DNA of 64,000 nt from Evernia prunastri (taxonomy: Eukaryota; Ascomycota; Lecanoromycetes; Lecanorales; Parmeliaceae): the NCBI GenBank assembly GCA_003184365.1, contig NKYR01000119.1:50895-114894 (forward strand), read 5' to 3'. A program made the position numbers and the translations under genes. Below the pieces are notes generated by a model. The model saw only the letters and a list, made by a program, of their open reading frames with translations. It was not told where the DNA came from and ran no database searches. Shown here piece after piece: positions 19,023 through 28,056 of this stretch (position 1 is the stretch's first letter; the number at the start of each line of letters is the position of its first letter).

Positions 19023-20585
19023 ATGCAACGTCGCATTCGGTTCCCAATGCAACCCCTATTAATTTCCAGCCTCCTCTGCATCTCGTTTTCCCACGCACAC
19101 CGAGTCCAGCCACGCCAATTCGCGGAATGTACCGAGCCCGCAGCAGTCTCCAGTCCCTCATGCTGGGACGACCTCGGCGTAGCCGCGTGGCTTTCGCGGT
19201 TCGCAGGACCGGATACCGTCTGCGCCACATCGAATCTCGCCCCTTTGCCTGGGGCAAATTCCTCGTGGGGAGCTTGTTTCATCCTGTCTATCAACCATGA
19301 GAGTGAAGGTCAAATGATCGCCGAGGGCCTTGGGCGGTTGAACGCCACCACCAATGTGACTGCTCTATCTCAGGACGCGATGGAGACGATGCCTGCCGAA
19401 GACCAGCCGAAGTACCGATACGTCTTGAGGGCTTTGTCGCGCATTGATGGATTTTTCGCCGGATGGGACGATGCCATATCCTCGAACGCCGTCGCTGATC
19501 GAAGCGACGTTTCTACAATCCTGACGGCATTAGATCCGGAACACAGCACCAGCTTCGCCAGTGACGATCTCTACCAAGCTCTCATTCTCGGACTGCCATT
19601 CTTCTTCGCGTCCAACGGCACTGGGATCCCACTGGGACTGTCCCTGGAAGACATCGGCGGCTTGCTACTCTCGCTCGTAGAACTCGCCGCCGTCCCGCTT
19701 TCCAATCTCTCGGCCCCGGTCAACGATTCGACAGTCGTACCAGCGAGCGCTCTGCCCTCCGCACTCGCCCCGCTCGCCGCAACAGTGAGCGCAGGCATCC
19801 AACACAGACTCCTATCAACGACGGACAACCTCGACGTATTCCGCAACGCCACGACAGACGGGGCCTTCGCCTCCCCGTCGCCATGGTCCGTCCCGCAAGA
19901 CCCCGCCAGCCTCGGCCAGCCCCTCAACACCTTCCTCGTCTCGAGCATCCTCGCGCAGACCAACTGGACCGTCCTCGCGCTCGTCGGCATCGACGTCGCC
20001 GCGCTCTCCCGGAGCCCAGCCGGCACCACCTTGCCCGCGTGGGCTCTCAGCAACTGCCCGACCTGCAAGCCCCCAGTCGACTTCGGCTGCACGAGCTATG
20101 ACGAAAACAGCCAGTGCGGACGCTGGTGGTACAGCGCGGATCTGAACTCGAGCTTCACGCTCGTCCAAGCGGGGAACGGGAGCAGTGATCCGACGGCCTT
20201 GATCGCGACCGTCTTCGACCAAGGCTGGACGACCGGCGCGCTTCTGTTCGAGAACGCGGCGATCTGCAACGAGCCTCCGAGTCTGGCGGGAAGGGTGTCG
20301 GCGACGTCAGGGATGGAGAGACCCGCGTCGCCGCTGAGGGACTACGTGGATAGCTGGTTCTGGAGACTGCTGAGCGTTGCGCCCTTGGTTGGAACTGCGT
20401 CCGTTGATATCGTGGTGTCGGACGAGTTCAATGCGTATATAGCGTCTCGTCCGGGGCCCGTCGTGCATCCGAGGAATACGCTGTTCAATGTCAGTGGCGG
20501 GCAGATCGACTTCTCTTGCATGTCCCAGCTGGACTTGCAGGTGGCGTGGAATTGGAGCGGGATCGTAGCAGGGGATTTTTCGTGA
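19023..20585 (+). CDS. Secreted glycoprotein of unknown function
   Basis: A single exon, about 520 aa from the ATG at 19023. A second ATG at 19047 is possible. Both give a signal peptide (MQPLLISSLLCISFSHAH preceded by RR). The frame is also open further upstream, but that part is not signal-like. The mature protein has many N-x-S/T sequons, two cysteine clusters (CTEPAAVSSPSCWDDLG near the N-terminus and SNCPTCKPPVDFGCTSYDE then CGRWWYS in the middle) and a hydrophobic leucine-rich stretch near residue 200. It resembles large secreted orphan proteins common in plant-associated ascomycetes. No catalytic motif is visible. It is convergent with the phosphatase gene next to it. Confidence 0.72.
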   Translation: MQRRIRFPMQPLLISSLLCISFSHAHRVQPRQFAECTEPAAVSSPSCWDDLGVAAWLSRFAGPDTVCATSNLAPLPGANSSWGACFILSINHESEGQMIAEGLGRLNATTNVTALSQDAMETMPAEDQPKYRYVLRALSRIDGFFAGWDDAISSNAVADRSDVSTILTALDPEHSTSFASDDLYQALILGLPFFFASNGTGIPLGLSLEDIGGLLLSLVELAAVPLSNLSAPVNDSTVVPASALPSALAPLAATVSAGIQHRLLSTTDNLDVFRNATTDGAFASPSPWSVPQDPASLGQPLNTFLVSSILAQTNWTVLALVGIDVAALSRSPAGTTLPAWALSNCPTCKPPVDFGCTSYDENSQCGRWWYSADLNSSFTLVQAGNGSSDPTALIATVFDQGWTTGALLFENAAICNEPPSLAGRVSATSGMERPASPLRDYVDSWFWRLLSVAPLVGTASVDIVVSDEFNAYIASRPGPVVHPRNTLFNVSGGQIDFSCMSQLDLQVAWNWSGIVAGDFS

Positions 20586-20828
20586 AGGGTAAGCAGAGAG
20601 AAACCACAAGCGATAGAGTAGGGTGCGGGGCGAGAGCGGAAACGAGAAGACTGTCGTAACACTAGATATGAGCGCAGACAGGGAGATAGGTTGGCGTTAA
20701 GCTAGTGGATCCTCACGCTCTCAATGGGTCACTGTCACTCAGGAAAATCATCAAACAAAGCTTCATCTTCCGGTTCTCTATGATGTAGCGTACCTACATA
20801 TGAGAAGCCCTTTGAGCAACATCATTCT

Positions 20829-22442
20829 CTAGCCGGAGATCGTCCCATCGTAGTCCTCCCCACTTGTCGGATCCGCAATGGTATAGTTGCCGAAACAGGC
20901 GAAGTCGTAGTTGGACAAAGCGTACGCATCCGCCTGACTCCGCAGGAAACTATCCATCGCGCACATCCCATCCGACCTGCCTTTGCAAGCACCTCCGCGG
21001 ATCGTCTCCAAGGGTAGGATACCATCGTTCAGTCGCATGCGGATGAACTTGTTCGGAGCGTTAGCGGGATCGTACCCATACTGCGATGGATAGTACTGCG
21101 TCCGGTGGTTAGCGACTGGGGCCGGATCCTCCGATGCGCATCCGATGACCTCGGTGATCAGTCTGCCGCCAAAGGGCGTCAGGTGCGAGAGGATGAAGGT
21201 TCGGTTGACGTCTGTGGGGGGAACTTCGGTCAAGCTCGGGGGCACGCGGAAGTAGTCGAGAGACAGAGCGGTCAGGGCCGAGATGATGATGTCGTCGTGG
21301 CTGAAGTCGGCGTAGAAAGCCTGTCCGAGCGGGAAGTCGGCGGCGTTGTCATCATAGGTGGAGTTGACGGACGAATTGGACGACGTGATGAATTCATTCT
21401 CCAGGCGCGCGATGAGCTCTTGTACGTAGCCGATGCCTTGGGCGCGGCCTGTGGGGTTGCCGAAGGAGTAGTCGTAGTAGTATTGCATGTCCAGGGTGTT
21501 TTCGAAGCTCTGCCATTCCGTTTCCGTAAAGAGGAAGCAGAAGTCGGACTGGCCCAGATAGCCCATTTCGTACGCGCAGATACTTTGCATGGCATACGTG
21601 TCGTTGGTGGTGAAAGTGAATCCGGCAGGGGTGTACTGTTGCATTCGAGCGGTGGCGCTTTTGAGGTACTTGGGGATGTATGTGAAGAGGTTGTCATCTC
21701 CCAAGTAGCCAATCACATCGTCGCCGTCATTGAAGCAGCTGTCATAGGATGCTAGAGTGTTGTTCTCCGTGCCGCCTTCAGGGATGACTACGAGGTTGAA
21801 GGGAGCAGAAGCATTGGTGAGATTGGGATTCGGCACTGTTTCGAAACTAGGTCCGAAGAACCCGAGTGACCAGTTGATTTCGCTGTCGTAAATTCGAGAT
21901 TGAGAGGTGGTACGTAAGACGGGGTTTGGTCTGGCAGTCCCATTGGGGAAGCTGGCGTTGTATGCCACTTGGCCGACGGATGCGTTGTACAGAGTCCTGC
22001 CATATCGATTCCAGAATGTTATCCCAGCTTGGAATTCCGTGGACGCCCCCAGACCCGTCAAATAGCTTTCCAGCATCTCATAATGGTATGAATTCAAGAA
22101 CTCCAGAGGGCCGGTGAACATTGCTGTATGAGCAGAGGTGAAGTTGGTTACCTTTTGAGCAAAGCGTTCATCATTGCCACCATCGTCATCTCCGCCCGTA
22201 GGAAAACGGTTGGCATGTCTCTGCAGTAGGTGCGCCTGTTCTAATTGGCAGCCCGATGGAAGTCCAACATCCGGGACACCGAAATAGCTGGCGGTATTAT
22301 CAGTATAGGGAGAGATCTCGCCCCAGTAACCCGAAATAACGCTCAGGTCTGTAAGTAGCTTCGTCGAGTTCGCCGTCTGCCGTGGGATGTTACGAGCCTT
22401 AACAGCGGTTAGGGATATGACTGTGAAGACAAAGAGAAGCAT
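20829..22442 (-). CDS. Secreted histidine acid phosphatase (phytase-like)
   Basis: A single exon of 537 aa. The signal peptide is MLLFVFTVISLTAVKA. The catalytic signature LLQRHANRFPTGG (R75-H76) corresponds to the RHGxRxP motif, with Ala in place of Gly. The proton donor is the HD pair in DFSHDD (about residue 382). The length, the cysteine number and the many N-glycosylation sequons fit fungal extracellular histidine acid phosphatases, which release phosphate from phytate or other phosphomonoesters outside the cell. The upstream region carries two CACGTG sites, the core bound by Pho4/NUC-1 phosphate-starvation regulators. Whether phytate is the real substrate cannot be decided from the sequence. 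Confidence 0.9.
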   Translation of the reverse strand: MLLFVFTVISLTAVKARNIPRQTANSTKLLTDLSVISGYWGEISPYTDNTASYFGVPDVGLPSGCQLEQAHLLQRHANRFPTGGDDDGGNDERFAQKVTNFTSAHTAMFTGPLEFLNSYHYEMLESYLTGLGASTEFQAGITFWNRYGRTLYNASVGQVAYNASFPNGTARPNPVLRTTSQSRIYDSEINWSLGFFGPSFETVPNPNLTNASAPFNLVVIPEGGTENNTLASYDSCFNDGDDVIGYLGDDNLFTYIPKYLKSATARMQQYTPAGFTFTTNDTYAMQSICAYEMGYLGQSDFCFLFTETEWQSFENTLDMQYYYDYSFGNPTGRAQGIGYVQELIARLENEFITSSNSSVNSTYDDNAADFPLGQAFYADFSHDDIIISALTALSLDYFRVPPSLTEVPPTDVNRTFILSHLTPFGGRLITEVIGCASEDPAPVANHRTQYYPSQYGYDPANAPNKFIRMRLNDGILPLETIRGGACKGRSDGMCAMDSFLRSQADAYALSNYDFACFGNYTIADPTSGEDYDGTISG

Positions 22443-23105
22443 GGCGAAGGTCTAAAAGATTTTCAAGCTATATGAGATTGGCGGTAATAGATAGGTAGAT
22501 AGGAGCTAGCGATAAAGTGCATGGAGCTATGGCGAATATGGCTTCCTCTAGGGCAAGGGTTATTGGGGACTTCTTGGATTTGTAGATTGTAAGGTAGTGT
22601 AGACAAGTACTATTAAGCATAATGAAAAAGATCGTGTAGAGGGACACGACAGTTATATATGCCCGCAGGTGCAGATGTTAGATAGTGTTGATCCCGTAGT
22701 ATTCGAAAATCAATCGAGGGAAGTTCTTCCGCGGCCTAGTCACAAGTTACCCCATCTCTCATCTCTTGGGGTGGGGTGCTTAGTCCATATATATTTCCAT
22801 ATATGAGCTAAAGCCGCTAGAATTTCAACGGAATCAGCTGGTAAGCTAGAATTGAATTGACTTCAAGGCCTGACATAACGCTTCGGTGCAGAGTCGAGCA
22901 GAGCAGAGGAAATGGCGTTTTGTTCCACCCACTCAAATCTTCACTTCAATGCTAAATTTTCCAAATGCCAAAAGAGGAAGGTGGAAAGCGGTTGTGGGTG
23001 GGACGAGGGAAAGAATTGGCGAGTCCTGAAGTAACCTCGAAATAGTAAACGCCACCAGTGGAGAGGGGTCGAGATGGGCAGAACCAATTCACTTCACCAT
23101 GCTGT

Positions 23106-23188
23106 CACGTGTTGCCAAGACTGGCTCGCGTTGATTAGAGGGATTGTGAGTCTATACTCGCAAATGAAATGATCGACCAGGTCACGTG
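23106..23188. promoter_or_regulatory. Pair of CACGTG sites upstream of the acid phosphatase
   Basis: CACGTG occurs at 23106-23111 and again at 23183-23188, the second inside the palindrome GGTCACGTGACC. They lie about 660-750 bp upstream of the phosphatase start codon. Pho4 of yeast and NUC-1 of Neurospora bind this core to induce phosphatases. Functional use here is inferred. Confidence 0.4.
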
Positions 23189-23668
23189 ACCGGTCACCTC
23201 GCGCAACCATTATTTAGCGCTAATAGATAGATAGAGAAAGCTCTGGAGAAAGCAGCCAATAGATCATTATATAGCTATCTATTTATTATAAATCAATGTC
23301 TGTAGTCTCTCATTATGTTAGTTCATCTCCCTGAACAATTGTTAGCTGCAATTGTGTTAATACGCTTTTATTTAAACTATCATTGAAACGAGATATCTAA
23401 AGAATTGTATATATATTTAAAAATCTCTCGTCAAGTATATAAACGAGTGAAGAAAAGAGGCGAGAATTTTAATGATATTAAAATACTATTGAATGTATAT
23501 AAGCCTAAAAAATCGTGAGTCTCTTATATTTTTGGCTTTTAATCATCAACTAATTGTCTATAGTATCGAAGAATCTATTAAGATCTTTAAAGACGATGTT
23601 TTAAGCGAGTATTTTATTATTAACTATACGCTTAATGAGAAATAAAGAGTAAAGTAATAAGATATCGT

Positions 23669-23935
23669 TGTAAGAGCCATGAGGTCTCTAGGCATGAGGC
23701 GGCCTGTCAGAAGTCCAGGAATCCAACATACATCTAGGCCAGATCCGGGAGACTATCCCTCTGGTGCAGCTGTGCGGCTATAGCAGTCGCATAGTAAGTT
23801 TGCTTGGCATAGGGGTGCACTCTCCCCTGCTAAATATGCTGCCTCTGAGGATTCCCACTTGGGTTCCTCAGGATTCAGTCTATCTAGTAACCAATATACG
23901 AGTTGCTCAGTCACGCATGCCTAGACCCCGTTACA
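23669..23935 (+). mobile_element. 267-bp solo LTR, family A, plus orientation
   Basis: The element begins TGTAAGAGCC and ends CCCCGTTACA, the standard TG..CA limits. A nearly identical copy in reverse orientation lies at 27024-27290, with about three differences by eye. The flanks (ATCGT and TTATC) do not form a perfect target duplication, so this copy may have arisen by ectopic recombination or had its flank altered by mutation. Confidence 0.65.
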
Positions 23936-24437
23936 TTATCAGTAACGAAAAGCTTGATCTAAGAGCTTTAGATATATATTCTGAGATACGTTTTATATAG
24001 AGTTTCGAGATTTCTATTATCTTTGAGATATGAAAATTAAAGAGAAACGAAAGAAGAGCAAATTAAATTAAAGAAAGAAAATCGAGTTATCTCAGATCGC
24101 ATCGAGAAGAAGAGATCTAATACACGTATATCAAATATAATCGAGTATCGAATTCTTTAAAAACGCAATGTAAATATTTAGAGAATAAATCGTGAGAATC
24201 TCTTATTTTCGAGACGTAAACGTTAAAAACGTAGATTTAAATGAGAATTTAAAGTTGAAACGAAGACTCGTAAAGAACGTCGAGATGAAATTAACTGATA
24301 TCTCTACAGAAAGTATATCTTATAATCTAAATTATATTCTTTCTGTAAGATAATCGCTCGAGAAATAGACAAAAAAGTGTGATTAATCGAGAATAATGCT
24401 TCTTTTTATTTTAAAGTAGCAGCAGATCAAAAAGAAG

Positions 24438-24590
24438 TGTTAGGAGTGTACCTAGGTGGTTGACCAAGATTCTATTGATGAGGAAGGAACTTGCTATCTC
24501 TAGGAACTATGGTACATATAGTGGGAGAGTGTGCCAAGACCCTAGCCCATAGGGCTACTTGCCAAGTACCTGCTTGACACACTCGTAACA
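24438..24590 (+). mobile_element. 153-bp solo LTR, family B, target duplication AGAAG
   Basis: The sequence starts TGTTAGGAGTGT and ends ACACTCGTAACA, so its ends are also imperfect inverted repeats of about 12 bp. AGAAG flanks it directly on both sides (24433-24437 and 24591-24595). It is a short solo LTR in otherwise degraded DNA. The orientation given is nominal. Confidence 0.7.
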
Positions 24591-25733
24591 AGAAGAACGA
24601 ATTCGTAGAGAAATTAACAAAGTCAATTAATAAGTCAACTCGTCGAATTTGAATATAATTAAGATCGTCTGAAGTTATATGAAAGACTTTATATCTCAGC
24701 GTAACATCGTTGATGTATTCGAGATCTTCAAATAGCTTTTTAAGTAGATATGTCACGAAACTTGGTGATTCGTAGTGGGTTGACTGCTTGTTCATTGATA
24801 ATGGCTACGAATTGCATGAAGAACATGTCCGGAACAACGATAATCCGGCCTTCTCCACGGAGAACAAATCGTGTCTCTTCACACTTATCGAATATAATAT
24901 ATTTTAATATATCTTAATTCTAAGATATATCGTTATTAACGAAGTCGTTATATAAAAAAAAGAGATCGTGAATTCTTCTTTAATCGTCGTCGTGTTTTAA
25001 AATTAATCTTAGCGATAAACAAACGAAGTGAAAGTCGTCGTTATTAATTGTTATAAAACGATTATGTTAAAATTGTTTCTATAGATTCTTATAAAGTGTA
25101 ATTAACGTATTACTAGCAGAAAAATGATTTTTATTACGATAATGCAGAGATAACTTTCAATAGTCGATTTTAGCGCTCTTTCGAATAATAGTCGAAATAA
25201 TATTTCGAAATATCACGTTAGAATAGTTCTTTAGCCAATTCTCTCAACTCGTAACTATCAGAGAATTCTACTAAAATAAATTTATATTAGTCTTCTCGTA
25301 TAAGATACATGAGAATTCTTCAAATACGAAAAGTAGCGAGAATAAAATTGTTAATTATAGACGTGACTTTAAAAGTCACTTCGTTTTAATTATTCGAGAA
25401 TTAAGCGATATAAAGTTAAACTTAAATTCGAAGAGTATCTTAAAATACGTTAAGAAAGAGTGATCTTGATCGCAATTACTATAGAAGTACTTATAAAAAT
25501 ATAATTCGCGAATACACGATCGAAAGACGTTGAAATTGTAATAATTTCTTACTAACGACGATAAAACTTTCGTAGATTTATCAGTCGTTTCACTGAGATT
25601 GAACGTTCTTTCGACGATCGTCTTTCTTATTAAAAGATTTAAATAGCTCTAATTTTCTTTGAATTATGCGAAAAAGTCGTTTTAATCGCTATAGATGCGA
25701 GCGATTATAAAAAAGTAATAATAGCTTCGAATA

Positions 25734-25964
25734 AAATTAAAGCGATAGTAAATAGAAAAATTAGAAATTCGAATACGATATAGTGCGAGTGTCATGGAAT
25801 AGGGTACATCCCCCTATCCAATGCGCCAAAAGAGCGTGTAACCCCGCCAAGACAGCGGAATTACCCTAATGCAGCCAATATCCGTAACAGCGAGGATTCT
25901 AACTAGCTATATTACTATCTCAGAGACGACGAAATAATAAATAACGACTTTATAGATTTTGAAG
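25734..25964. repeat. Duplicate drawing of the TRIM locus, solo-LTR version
   Basis: This segment, up to the N at 25965, repeats the flanks of the complete TRIM that follows: 56 bp on the left equal 25966-26021 and 75 bp on the right equal 26443-26517. It differs only in having one LTR instead of the whole element. Either the assembler printed one locus twice, or two alleles or nuclei differ at the site. Confidence 0.7.
25790..25889 (-). mobile_element. 100-bp solo LTR of the TRIM, target duplication GCGAG
   Basis: TGTCATGG..CCGTAACA is flanked by GCGAG on both sides. Its left part carries the variant of the first LTR of the complete TRIM (GGGTACATCC) and its right part the variants of the second LTR (GCGTGTAACC, AATTACCCTA). 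It is thus the product expected from recombination between the two LTRs. The minus strand is assigned from the orientation of the full element. Confidence 0.75.
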
Positions 25965-26021
25965 NAAATTAAAGCGATAGTAAATAGAAAAATTAGAAAT
26001 TCGAATACGATATAGTGCGAG

Positions 26022-26442
26022 TGTCATGGAATAGGGTACATCCCCCTATCCAATGCGCCAAAAGAGCGTATGACCCCGCCAAGACAGCGGAATCACCCCA
26101 ATGCAGCCCATATCCGTAACAATTGCACCTTTTTTGAAAAGAATGCGCATGCCCTCATGCGCTGGCCTATAGGCGCATTCGTATATAGAGACCCTCCAGG
26201 TGCGACACCCGTAAGCCACTTGTAGGCCTGGTGCAAGCTAGGGAAGGCACGAGGATTATGAGTCCTCACCAAACCCGAGTTCCAAGTTACCTATCCACGG
26301 CTAACCGGTCACGCTCGGAGTCGAACCGGTGTTGCTACCATTTGTCATGGAATAGGGTGCATCCCCCTATCCAATGCGCCAAAAGAGCGTGTAACCCCGC
26401 CAAGACAGCGGAATTACCCTAATGCAGCCAATATCCGTAACA
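26022..26442 (-). mobile_element. Complete 421-bp TRIM (terminal-repeat retrotransposon in miniature)
   Basis: Two 100-bp LTRs (26022-26121 and 26343-26442) flank a 221-bp interior, and GCGAG flanks the whole. Read on the minus strand the interior starts two bases after the LTR with TGGTAGCAAC. This is a primer-binding site whose first eight bases fit the TGCTACCA end of eukaryotic initiator tRNA-Met. Just before the other LTR lies a purine run, AAAAAAGG, the polypurine tract. There is no coding capacity, so it depends on a full-size retrotransposon for movement. The interior also contains GGTTCGACTCC, a B-box-like motif, and a Met-type anticodon arm (GAGGA-CTCATAA-TCCTC). The LTRs differ at about six positions, several of them CA/TA changes. 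Confidence 0.85.
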
Positions 26443-27023
26443 GCGAGGATTCTAACTAGCTATATTACTATCTCAGAGACGACGAAATAATAAATAACGA
26501 CTTTATAGATTTTGAAGCAGCGAAGAAGTTGATAAAGATCAAAGACTTTTAATATAGTCTTATTCTTCTTGTCTTTCTTGTTTAGATTAATCATATCGTT
26601 GATATATAAATTACTTAACTTGATGAGATGTCTTAAAATGAACGTTTTTTGATAGATTTGCTTGAAGTATTTAACATTAATCGCTCGAAATTTTTTAGAA
26701 AGTAAAAGAAAGAGCTTTTTATCTATATTATTACGAAGAATACTATTAATCGATATATTGAATCGTTCGAATTAGACGACGAGACTGTCGTCGATATTAA
26801 TAAGTCACTAACGTAGTGACGACGATGTTTCTTATGAGACTTCGCTTTACGATCGTATACTTTTTTTATACAATATTTATAAAATCGATTTCGAAAATAG
26901 ATCAATTCGATTATATCTTATAAGTTTATACGATGAATATCGATCTCGTTCTTAGAGTTGATCTTCTTAGATTTAGAATAAATAGAGAAAACAATAATTG
27001 AGACGCGACGACGAGATACTATT

Positions 27024-27290
27024 TGTAACGGGGTCTAGGCATGCGTGACTGAGCAACTCGTATATTGGTTACTAGATAGACTGAATCCTGAGGAACCCAA
27101 GTGGGAATCCTCAGAGGCAGCATATTTAGCAGGGGAGAGTGCACCCCCATGCCAAGCAAACTTACTATGCGACTGCTATAGCCGCACAGCTGCACCAGAG
27201 AGATAGTCTCCCGGATCTGGCCTAGATGTATGTTGGATTCCTGGACTTCTGACAGGCCGCCTCATGCCTAGAGACCTCATGGCCCTTACA
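27024..27290 (-). mobile_element. 267-bp solo LTR, family A, minus orientation, target duplication CTATT
   Basis: This is the reverse-oriented partner of 23669-23935. The ends are TGTAACGGGG and GGCCCTTACA on the plus strand. CTATT lies directly on both sides (27019-27023 and 27291-27295), so this is a clean insertion reduced to a single LTR. Its composition is normal although the DNA around it is degraded. Confidence 0.75.
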
Positions 27291-28056
27291 CTATTGTAAC
27301 GATCGAAGCGATAACGATAAAGACACGAAAAATACGTGATGCATTACGAGAGATAGAAACGTTGAAAACTTTAAATTTAACGACTTTAAAGATCTTAATG
27401 ACTTTGAAAGAGACTTTTCGAGTAATATTGACGACGATAGCGCAAGTAGAGATCATTATGAAATGAAATAAGATGAATAAGAGATATAAGATATATTATT
27501 CGAATGAATGTGATAGAGAACTAACGATATAATATATTTGAAAGAATATTTAAAAGAATATTCGAATATTCGTCTTGTTTGAAAGAAGAAAGAAAATATA
27601 CAATTGCTCTGAATAAGAAGAATTGACTGAAGAGATCATTATCAGTGAGATGACATGATATTTATAGACCATTTGTCATTAAAGGAGACCACGAATCCCT
27701 CACTCTGCTATGACCTCTCCCCCACTCTCCCTACTCTGCCATGACCACTTGCCGTGACGCGAAAGAATGACCTCAAATGCAATGCAATGCATATGCGAGA
27801 AGTATGCGATATTGGTGTGAGCGACTAACCCCCAGCCCTGCTGTGGCGACTTACACAGATCACAGACCCGTGTCGCACCGACAACGTCCCTAAGAGTATG
27901 GATAAACTTACCGGGGTCTGGTGAATAGTCTTCTGAAGCATTTTCACATTTATTCTCGTGGCAAGCAGGAGATACGTGACCCCGCCACAACTCCAGCAGC
28001 CCCTCAGTCCGCACAAAATGCACCTGCCCACCCGCCCAGCAGTCCCCATTCCCCCC

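Larger units (their letters stand above)
23200..27660. repeat. AT-rich, RIP-like degraded block
   Basis: Over about 4.4 kb the sequence is strongly A+T-rich, full of TpA and stop codons in all frames, and carries no gene. This is what RIP leaves of old repeated transposons. Embedded in it are five short stretches of normal composition, each an LTR or TRIM with TG..CA ends. These must have inserted after the mutation wave or escaped it because they are shorter than the several hundred base pairs that RIP needs. The block ends just before the 3' end of the GH55 gene. Confidence 0.75.

Noticed and set aside
23669..27290. The inverted 267-bp copies as terminal inverted repeats of one 3.6-kb DNA transposon
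   Set aside because: The right copy has its own 5-bp target duplication on both sides and TG..CA ends, so each is an independent solo LTR.
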